Source: Fibrobacter sp. UWH6 | Lineage (GTDB): Bacteria > Fibrobacterota > Fibrobacteria > Fibrobacterales > Fibrobacteraceae | Direction of reading: 5' to 3' | Assembly (NCBI RefSeq): GCF_900142465.1 | Contig: NZ_FRAX01000014.1 | Coordinates: 1 to 64,000 of the forward strand | DNA length: 64,000 bases | In this document: positions 1 to 5,600 of the stretch, piece after piece | How the letters are laid out: each line of letters begins with the position of its first letter | How positions within the stretch are numbered: position 1 is the first letter of the stretch | Position numbers and translations under genes: made by a program | The notes under the pieces: generated by a model | The model's input: only the letters and a program-made list of their open reading frames with translations | Database searches by the model: none | Told to the model about the DNA's origin: nothing

Positions 1-2
1 TG

Positions 3-80
3 AACAATAGACCAAGAAAAAGGCTTGACTACCTAACACCAAATGAGTATCTTTTGAAAAAGTTCAACATTATGCGTTAG
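3..80 (+). pseudogene. IS30-like transposase, C-terminal end only
   Basis: The frame opening at base 3 reads NNRPRKRLDYLTPNEYLLKK and stops at 78-80. The RPRKxLxYxTPxE pattern is the usual last segment of the integrase-fold transposase of IS30-type elements. The rest of the element lies before the window. A DUF1016 coding frame resumes directly after the stop, so the right end of the insertion is near base 81-96. The family call rests on a short motif; another DDE element with the same tail is possible. Confidence 0.6.
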
Positions 81-329
81 CGATTAGAAATCGCCAACTA
101 TTATCTTTCATTGCTTGACCGCCTGGAGCGCGGGGAGGGTGAAAATCGTTCGGTCGGTATTATTCTTTGTGCAACAAAAGATAATGTTGAAGTTGAACTT
201 TCGCTCGATGGTATTGGCAAGCCAATTGGAGTTGCTGATTATCAATTGCTGTTGCCAAAGGAAGAACTGCAGAAAGTTCTGGCTGACGAAATCAAGTCTT
301 TCAAAGAAGTTAAACATTTAACGCATTAA
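81..329 (+). pseudogene. DUF1016 (YhcG-type) nuclease, 3' fragment
   Basis: An open frame without its own start runs from the IS-like end to the stop at 327-329. It includes NYYLSLLDRLERGEGENRSV, then GIILC and the KPIGVADYQL segment, which match the last ~80 residues of the DUF1016 PD-(D/E)XK family. In that family this part follows the catalytic D-E-K core, which is absent here. The gene appears cut by the mobile element that ends at base 80. A complete but divergent paralogue lies at 2085-3221, so the fragment is not needed for that function. I infer it is not translated. Confidence 0.7.
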
Positions 330-371
330 GACCTTAGTTTTTTTGATGGAGAGTAGATTCCCGGTAATCGT

Positions 372-420
372 ACCCACCACGCGATCTTAGCAATAAGAGC
401 GGACCACGGTGGGTCTTTTT
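372..420 (+). terminator. Rho-independent terminator after the DUF1016 fragment
   Basis: acccacc (372-378) can pair with ggtgggt (408-414), followed by cttttttat. The loop is long, about 29 nt, with weaker inner pairing. The right half of this structure recurs after rhuM (1528-1549) without its left arm. Confidence 0.55.
393..414 (+). repeat. 22-bp direct repeat, copy 1 (before rhuM)
   Basis: Starts ataagagcggaccacg and is identical over 22 bp to 1528-1549. Here it forms the right part of a terminator stem-loop. The two copies bracket rhuM and its promoter. Confidence 0.85.
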
Positions 421-435
421 TATTTGCGCAGCTTC

Positions 436-464
436 TTGACATTTTTCAATCATTAGTGTATATT
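436..464 (+). promoter_or_regulatory. Promoter of the rhuM gene
   Basis: TTGACA (436-441), a 17-bp spacer, then TATATT (459-464), a near-consensus housekeeping promoter. The -10 region also reads TATATTTG, a TAnnTTTG box of the Bacteroidetes type. Transcription should begin near 471. The leader then forms a hairpin, ccgtag (479-484) with ctacgg (497-502), directly before the ribosome site aaaggaga (503-510). Confidence 0.65.
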
Positions 465-514
465 TGTGCAGTAAACATCCGTAGTTATACGCTTGTCTAC
501 GGAAAGGAGAAGTG

Positions 515-1531
515 ATGGCTAGTAGTATTCAAAAACAGTTGCAGTTCCTTATGTACAGCACACCTGACGAAGATGTCAAGGTGAACGCCTTGGTGAAGGA
601 TGAAACTATTTGGCTTACGCAAAAGGCCATGGGGGAACTGTTTGGCTGTTCTTCAGACAATGTTGGATTGCATCTGAAGAATGTGTATGAAGATGGGGAA
701 CTTTCGAAGGATTCAACTACCGAGGAAATCTCGGTAGTTCAGCAAGAAGGTGCGAGATCTGTCAAAAGAAAAATAGCGTTCTACAACCTCGATGCCATCA
801 TTTCTGTAGGTTATCGCATCAGTTCTGCTCGCGCAACGCAGTTCCGCATTTGGGCGACTGGCATTCTCAAGGAATACATCCGCAAGGGTTTTGTCTTGGA
901 TGATGAACGCCTGAAGCAGGGTGAAAACGCTTTTGGCGCAGACTATTTCCGTGAATTGCTGGAACGAGTGCGTTCGATCCGAGCAAGCGAACGCAGAATT
1001 TGGCAGCAGATTACCGATATTTTTGCTGAATGCAGTTTTGATTACAATAAGGATTCCGAGGTTACCCAGGAATTCTATGCGACTGTACAGAACAAGTTCC
1101 ACTTTGCGATTACTGGGCAGACCGCTGCAGAAATTGTCGCTGCTAACGCCGATGCATCCAAGGAACATATGGGACTCCAGACATGGAAAAACTCACCTGA
1201 CGGTCGCGTGTTGAAAAGCGATGTCGCTATAGCCAAGAACTATCTGACCGAAAAGGAGATCAGAAGGTTGGAACGTCTTGTGAGCGGCTTTTTTGATTAT
1301 GTGGAAGATTTGATTGAAAGAGAAATCCCGTTTACCATGCAACAGTTTGCTGGTGCTGTAAATGAGTTCCTGGAGTTCCGTAAGTATCAGGTTCTCGAAG
1401 GTAAGGGAAAAATTTCTCACGAGCAGGCGGAACACAAGGCCTTTGCTGAATATGATGTATTCAACAAGACGCAAAAGATTGAATCGGACTTTGACAAACT
1501 CGTGAAAAAAACGAATAAAAGACTGCGATAA
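515..1531 (+). CDS. RhuM family protein
   Basis: 338 residues. The N-terminal half matches the RhuM family (named after a Salmonella pathogenicity island 3 gene): a segment with WLTQKAMGELFGCSSDNV resembling a phage-antirepressor-like DNA-binding domain, then ISVGYRISSARATQFRIWAT, the family's most conserved stretch. The C-terminal half is charged and helical. No signal peptide or membrane segment is seen, so it should be cytoplasmic. ATG 515 is preferred over GTG 512 because aaaggaga at 503-510 is well spaced for it. RhuM genes usually sit in genomic islands near defence genes, as here, but their biochemical role is not established. The gene has its own promoter and is bracketed by a 22-bp direct repeat, which suggests acquisition as a unit. 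Confidence 0.85.
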   Translation: MASSIQKQLQFLMYSTPDEDVKVNALVKDETIWLTQKAMGELFGCSSDNVGLHLKNVYEDGELSKDSTTEEISVVQQEGARSVKRKIAFYNLDAIISVGYRISSARATQFRIWATGILKEYIRKGFVLDDERLKQGENAFGADYFRELLERVRSIRASERRIWQQITDIFAECSFDYNKDSEVTQEFYATVQNKFHFAITGQTAAEIVAANADASKEHMGLQTWKNSPDGRVLKSDVAIAKNYLTEKEIRRLERLVSGFFDYVEDLIEREIPFTMQQFAGAVNEFLEFRKYQVLEGKGKISHEQAEHKAFAEYDVFNKTQKIESDFDKLVKKTNKRLR

Positions 1532-1549
1532 GAGCGGACCACGGTGGGT
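1528..1549 (+). repeat. 22-bp direct repeat, copy 2 (overlaps the rhuM stop)
   Basis: Identical to 393-414. It begins at the last codons of rhuM, so the stop codon (1529-1531) lies inside the repeat. The left arm of the terminator found at copy 1 is missing. Confidence 0.85.
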
Positions 1550-1569
1550 GTTTTCCCAATTGCCTCCCT

Positions 1570-1950
1570 TTAAATAAGTCTGAAGGAAAATTGTCGAAAA
1601 AGATTTTGCTCGTAAAAACTCATTAATTTCGGATGATTTTCACATTCCAGAAATACGATGGTACCGCCCACAAGGTTCTGGGCTTGTCTTATAGAGGCGA
1701 TTGCATGTTCCAGAAGTTTACGGCCAGATATTCTTTTTTCCATTGGCAGGTTAATCAATAACTTTTCTTGCGTTATTGCTTAAAAAAGAACTTTTAAAAG
1801 TTACAGGCTTTATTGTGAGTGCGTAATAGCCAACGATTTCGTGCACATCATTCAAAACACAGTAAGTGACCGATTGTTTCTTTTTGGTGAATTCAATGGC
1901 ATTCTTTTTTGCCTGTGCAAGGGGTGGGCATTGATGATTGCGGCGGGTCT
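1570..1950 (-). pseudogene. Broken GNAT-family acetyltransferase
   Basis: On the minus strand one frame (about 1950 down to 1757) encodes a segment with AQAKKNAIEFTKKKQSVTYC followed by EIVGYYALTIKPV, the N-terminal half of a short GNAT enzyme of the toxin-like TacT type. It then stops. A second frame continues with MEKRISGRKLLEHAI, VGGTIVFLECENHPK and LMSFYEQNLFRQF, the acetyl-CoA-binding and C-terminal half. The two halves meet at a frameshift near 1755-1760. No start codon or antitoxin-like gene is visible upstream on this strand. I infer a dead gene. A sequencing error at one base is the alternative. Confidence 0.65.
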
Positions 1951-2041
1951 TGATATTTTACGTATAAATTACAAAACGACCCTTGCCAGCGTTTTATAAA
2001 TAGCTAACATTCTGCCTGACGTACGAAAAGTATCTCTATGA

Positions 2042-2069
2042 CATCTGTGAAAAACAGGTGTTTTTTTTA
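2042..2069 (+). terminator. Terminator-like hairpin in the leader of the DUF1016 gene
   Basis: catctg and caggtg pair across tgaaaaa and are followed by eight T. The structure ends 15 bp before the ATG at 2085 and just before the ribosome site aaaggaga (2073-2080). It either ends upstream transcripts or attenuates transcription of the nuclease gene. Confidence 0.5.
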
Positions 2070-2084
2070 TCCAAAGGAGATACT

Positions 2085-3221
2085 ATGCCCAGAGAGAACT
2101 TGGCTTTGAAAAAGTCTGACGACAAGTTGTTCGTCAAGGATTTAGGAACCATCGTTTCCACCGCTCGCGACATGAGTTTCCGTGCGGCGAACCTTATGCA
2201 GGTGGCGTGCAACTGGCTTATCGGCTGGCGCATTGTGGAGCAGGAGCAGCAGGGAAAGGCCCGCGCGGGTTACGGCAAGCATGTGATTCAGTTGGCGTCG
2301 GAGTCGCTGACCGAAAAATTCGGGAAGGGGTATTCGGAAACCGTTATTCGCAATTTCAGGAAATTTTACCTGATGTTTCCGAATTTGCAAGTCCTTCAGA
2401 TTCTGCCGAACGAATTTGTGGAAGTGGTGGACCAAATTCAGCAACCAATGGTTGCTAAATTGAACGACGAGGGAAGTGCTATACTCCCTCAATTATCGTG
2501 GATGCATTATGAAAACTTAATGCGTGTCGCCGACGAAAAGGCTCGTCACTGGTATATGCAGGAAGCAGCCTCAGAGCAGTGGGATTACCGCACTTTGAAA
2601 CGAAATATCGCCTCGCAGTATTATTATCGTTTGGTGCAGACTCCTAAGAACAAAAAAGCCGTTGTGGTTAGGGAAATGAAATCCCTTACAGCGGATTACC
2701 AAAAAGAAAAATCTCAGTTCATTAAAAATCCCATGATCGTGGAATTTCTTGGTTTGAATCAAGATGCTGCATTTACAGAGACAACACTTGAGAATGCCAT
2801 TTTGAACCATCTGCAAAAATTCCTCATGGAAATGGGCAAGGGCTACGCGCTGGTAAGTCGCCAGCAGCATATTCATACAGAAGAAGACGACTATTATATA
2901 GATCTGGTGTTTTATAACTACATGCTCAAATGCTTTGTGCTTGTAGATCTCAAGACCCGCAAGGTTTGTTACGAAGATGTTGGGCAGATGGATATGTACT
3001 TGAAACTTTATGACACCCACAAGCGTTCCGAAGGTGACAACCCTACCATTGGCGTTATTCTTTGTTCCGAAACGAACGGGGATGTGGCGAAATTCTCCAC
3101 ATTGGCGACGAATAAAAGAATGTATGCCGCCAAGTACTTGACCTACATGCCGTCTAAAGAGGTCCTTGCCCGCGAAATAGAAATGCAAAAGGATATCTTT
3201 GAAAAATCGCAAAGATCCTAA
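2085..3221 (+). CDS. DUF1016 / YhcG-family PD-(D/E)XK nuclease
   Basis: 378 residues, close to the usual length. The N-terminal DUF1016_N domain (about 1-165) contains LIGWRIVEQEQQGKARAGYG and the SETVIRNFRKFY segment typical of the family. The C-terminal domain (about 195-370) carries a PD-(D/E)XK-like core: DDYYIDLVFYN, then CFVLVDLKTRK, giving the D and D-x-K residues. Members occur near restriction and toxin genes and are thought to cleave nucleic acid. Their substrate is not settled. ATG 2085 has aaaggaga at the right distance; the frame is open further upstream but has no ribosome site. Its 3' end overlaps the start of a decayed restriction gene. Confidence 0.85.
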   Translation: MPRENLALKKSDDKLFVKDLGTIVSTARDMSFRAANLMQVACNWLIGWRIVEQEQQGKARAGYGKHVIQLASESLTEKFGKGYSETVIRNFRKFYLMFPNLQVLQILPNEFVEVVDQIQQPMVAKLNDEGSAILPQLSWMHYENLMRVADEKARHWYMQEAASEQWDYRTLKRNIASQYYYRLVQTPKNKKAVVVREMKSLTADYQKEKSQFIKNPMIVEFLGLNQDAAFTETTLENAILNHLQKFLMEMGKGYALVSRQQHIHTEEDDYYIDLVFYNYMLKCFVLVDLKTRKVCYEDVGQMDMYLKLYDTHKRSEGDNPTIGVILCSETNGDVAKFSTLATNKRMYAAKYLTYMPSKEVLAREIEMQKDIFEKSQRS

Positions 3222-3655
3222 AATAGAACTGATATGCCAAAGACGCCGAAATCAGCCTTCGGCTCTTAAGCGTTCCGGTGTTGCCAAGGCTGTCAATAGG
3301 AAAACTTTCGACTTGGATCAACTCACTGAAGAAAGCGAAGTTATTTCCGAAGATATTACCGAAAATTCCGACATAGCCTACGTAATAAAGTACGTGGGTG
3401 TGGTGTATACGAAAAATTGCGTTCTGAAATGCTATCCCAAGTATATCAACAATTGTTCCCTATTACGAGAATGGAATCTACACCAACTACCAAGAAGTTA
3501 TAGAGACCAATGGTGAAGGCGAAATTGACTGGGACCGAACTATCAACGAGACTTTTGCATACCTCAAGGAAACGTTGATTCCTGATATTGTTTGCAAGGC
3601 TTCGGATAATACATTCTGTATTCTTGATGGGAAATACTATTTGAAGACTTATTGA
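3199..3655 (+). pseudogene. Decayed LlaJI-like restriction endonuclease
   Basis: One frame (3199-3516) contains DIAYVIKYVGVVYTKNCVLK then CYPKYI, resembling the N-terminal part of LlaJI-family restriction enzymes. It is followed, in another frame, by NGIYTNYQEVI, a segment with GEIDWDRTINETF, and CILDGKYY, which looks like the catalytic D-x-K strand of the same family. The second frame ends at 3653-3655. The total coding length of about 150 residues is far below the family's usual size, so one frameshift plus internal deletions are needed to explain it. The family assignment comes from motif recall. What is certain is that two related frames are joined out of phase. Confidence 0.5.
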
Positions 3656-3687
3656 CGTTCTTAATACCAAATTCTACAACCATAAAT

Positions 3688-3714
3688 AAAAAAAGACCAG
3701 GAAAAATCCTGGTC
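3688..3714 (-). terminator. Terminator of tRNA-Gly
   Basis: gaccagga (3695-3702) pairs with tcctggtc (3707-3714) across a four-base loop. Read on the minus strand it is followed by seven T, so it ends the tRNA-Gly transcript. It could also work weakly on the plus strand (ccttttg). Confidence 0.75.
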
Positions 3715-3727
3715 CTTTTGATTTAGA

Positions 3728-3799
3728 GCGGAAAAAGGGTCTCGAACCCTCGACATCGACCTTGGGAAGGTCGCGCTCTACCAACTGAGCTACTTCCGC
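3728..3799 (-). tRNA. tRNA-Gly (anticodon CCC)
   Basis: The minus strand folds into a standard 72-nt cloverleaf: acceptor GCGGAAG with TTTCCGC, D arm with AGTTGGTA, anticodon stem CGACC/GGTCG around TTCCCAA (anticodon CCC), and T arm GAGGG-TTCGAGA-CCCTT. No 3' CCA is encoded. It reads GGG codons. It sits at the border between the accessory strip (1-3655) and ordinary chromosome, a common position for integration. Confidence 0.9.
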
Positions 3800-3857
3800 G
3801 TTGTCTTGTAATGTAGTAATTTTCTATCATTGTGTCATCTCGTATTGGGGATTATTT

Positions 3858-4358
3858 ATGTCAAATCGTATTGTTGTCGGCGTTTTTGCGGGTGTTTTGT
3901 TCGTTGTGGGTTCTGCTTTCGCAGAAAAGTCCATGTGGGACAAGTTTAAGGATTTCTTTAGCCCTACGGAGTCTTTTGACTGCCAGGGGCCCATTTGCGA
4001 CGAGATTCATGGTCTGGAGTCCAAGATCAGCAAGGTGGAGGGGAAGTATTCCCGCGAACGCCGTCCGGCGAACAAGGAACGGTACAAGAAGGAGCTGGTG
4101 GCCCTGGGCGCCTCCCGCGATTCCCTGATTGCGGTGTACAAGAGCCAGCCTGCGGCAAGCCCGAGTTCGTCTGCGGCGATTCCGACGCAGCTTGCGGCAC
4201 CTCCGAAATCATCGGCGGCAGTTTTGAGTTCTTCTTCTGCGGATCTGGCCTGCAGGGCCGATACGGTCTATGTGCGCGACACGGTGGTGGTCCACGATAC
4301 CTTGTATGTGGTGGTGACGAACAAGCCTGCGGTACCTGTTGCAGAACCCAACCCTTAG
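3858..4358 (+). CDS. Secreted hypothetical protein with Ser/Ala/Pro linker
   Basis: 166 residues. ATG 3858 gives a clean signal peptide (basic start, hydrophobic run, cleavage likely after SAFA). The mature part has a short basic helical region (about 25-95) with two cysteines (DCQGPICDE), likely a disulfide pair. A low-complexity Ser-Ala-Pro linker follows, then a Thr/Val-rich tail with RDTVVVHDTLYVVV that would form beta strands. I do not recognise a family. Export to the periplasm or surface is likely. It ends 14 bp before sfsA on the same strand and may share its transcript. Confidence 0.7.
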   Translation: MSNRIVVGVFAGVLFVVGSAFAEKSMWDKFKDFFSPTESFDCQGPICDEIHGLESKISKVEGKYSRERRPANKERYKKELVALGASRDSLIAVYKSQPAASPSSSAAIPTQLAAPPKSSAAVLSSSSADLACRADTVYVRDTVVVHDTLYVVVTNKPAVPVAEPNP

Positions 4359-4372
4359 GTTGTATATAAAGT

Positions 4373-5080
4373 ATGCGTTATTCCACCGTCGTCCCCGCCA
4401 AATTTATTAGCCGTCCTAACCGGTTTATTGCCCATGTAGAGTTGGGTGGGGTCGATACGGTTGTCCATGTCAAGAACACGGGGCGTTGCAAGGAGCTTCT
4501 GGTTCCCGGTTGCACCGTTTATCTTGAGAAGTCGGAGAATCCGGCCCGCAAGACTCCCTACGACTTGATCGCTGTCGAAAAGGGGGACCTGCTGATCAAT
4601 ATGGATAGCCAGGCGCCCAACAAGGTGGCTGCCGAGTGGATCCGCGCCCACGGAGAGATTTTCCCGGGTATCACCTTGCTCCGGCCGGAATTTACTTATG
4701 GCAAGTCCCGTTTCGATTTTTATGTGGAGTTCAGCGGCCGAAAGATGTTCGTGGAGGTGAAGGGCTGCACCCTGGAATCCGGGGGCCACGCCAAGTTCCC
4801 CGACGCCCCTACGGAACGGGGGGTAAAGCACTTGACGGAGCTGGCGGATATTCTTCGCCATGGGCATCGTGCCGAAGATGGTACCCCTTACGAATGTGGC
4901 ATCCTGTTCTTGATTCAGATGAAGGGTTGCCGCAAGTTTTCGCCTAACGTAGAGACTCACCCTCAATTTGGAATAGCCTTGAAGGCCGCCCGGGATGCCG
5001 GCGTCAAGATTTTTGTGTATGATTGTAAGGTAACGCCGGATACTCTCGTACACGACGCTCCTGTGCCACTGGAAATCTAG
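4373..5080 (+). CDS. sfsA: SfsA family protein
   Basis: 235 residues, the normal size for SfsA (sugar fermentation stimulation protein A). The N-terminal OB-like part has FIAHVELGG and VHVKNTGRCKELL. The C-terminal nuclease-like domain has SRFDFYVE and MFVEVKGCTLE, the D...E-x-K arrangement conserved in the family. In E. coli SfsA was linked to maltose metabolism and DNA binding; a nuclease-like fold is known, but the cellular role is unclear. Cytoplasmic. The stop codon overlaps the ribosome site of the next gene, so the two are probably co-transcribed. Confidence 0.93.
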   Translation: MRYSTVVPAKFISRPNRFIAHVELGGVDTVVHVKNTGRCKELLVPGCTVYLEKSENPARKTPYDLIAVEKGDLLINMDSQAPNKVAAEWIRAHGEIFPGITLLRPEFTYGKSRFDFYVEFSGRKMFVEVKGCTLESGGHAKFPDAPTERGVKHLTELADILRHGHRAEDGTPYECGILFLIQMKGCRKFSPNVETHPQFGIALKAARDAGVKIFVYDCKVTPDTLVHDAPVPLEI

Positions 5081-5090
5081 GAGGTTCACC

Positions 5091-5528
5091 ATGAATCCGT
5101 TTATGAAAATCGCCATCGACGAGGCCCGCGTGGGTATCGAGCATAAGCATGGCGGCCCTTTCGGGGCTGTTGTTGTCAAGGATGGCAAGGTGGTGGGTGC
5201 CGGCCACAATCAGGTGCTCAAGAATGCCGACCCTACTTGCCATGGCGAGATGATGGCCATTCGCGACGCCTGCAAGAACCTTGGGACTTTCGACCTGACG
5301 GGTTGCGAGATTTATACCACGGGGTACCCTTGCCCTATGTGCATGGGGGCCATTCAGTGGTCTAACATGACCAAGTGCTATTATGCCTGCAACCTGGAAG
5401 ATACCGAAAAGATCGGGTTCCGCGACGACCAATTCTACAATAATCCCCTGAAGCCCGAGGAGTGCGACCGCGCCGAGGGTCTGGTGCTTTACGAGGAATA
5501 TGTCAAGAGTACGGATGTCCGTTACTAG
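5091..5528 (+). CDS. Nucleoside/guanine deaminase (CDA fold)
   Basis: 145 residues. It has the zinc-binding motifs of the cytidine-deaminase superfamily: CHGEMMAIRDA, supplying the histidine ligand and catalytic glutamate, and PCPMCMGAIQW, supplying two cysteine ligands. The GGPFGAVVVKDG start and the overall length resemble bacterial guanine deaminase GuaD, which turns guanine into xanthine. The family-typical HAE is HGE here. Substrate is not proven; a tRNA adenosine deaminase is less likely given the GPFGAVVV motif and short C-terminus. A strong ribosome site (taggaggttcacc) overlaps the sfsA stop, pointing to translational coupling. Confidence 0.8.
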   Translation: MNPFMKIAIDEARVGIEHKHGGPFGAVVVKDGKVVGAGHNQVLKNADPTCHGEMMAIRDACKNLGTFDLTGCEIYTTGYPCPMCMGAIQWSNMTKCYYACNLEDTEKIGFRDDQFYNNPLKPEECDRAEGLVLYEEYVKSTDVRY

Positions 5529-5554
5529 GCTAAATTGGGGGCTTTTGTAGGCGG

Positions 5555-5580
5555 GGCGGTTTGACACCGCCTTTTTTTTT
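5555..5580 (+). terminator. Terminator after the deaminase
   Basis: ggcggt pairs with accgcc across a five-base loop and is followed by nine T. It separates the sfsA-deaminase pair from the hybrid kinase gene. Confidence 0.85.
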
Positions 5581-5600
5581 GACTATTGTTTTTTGATGCA

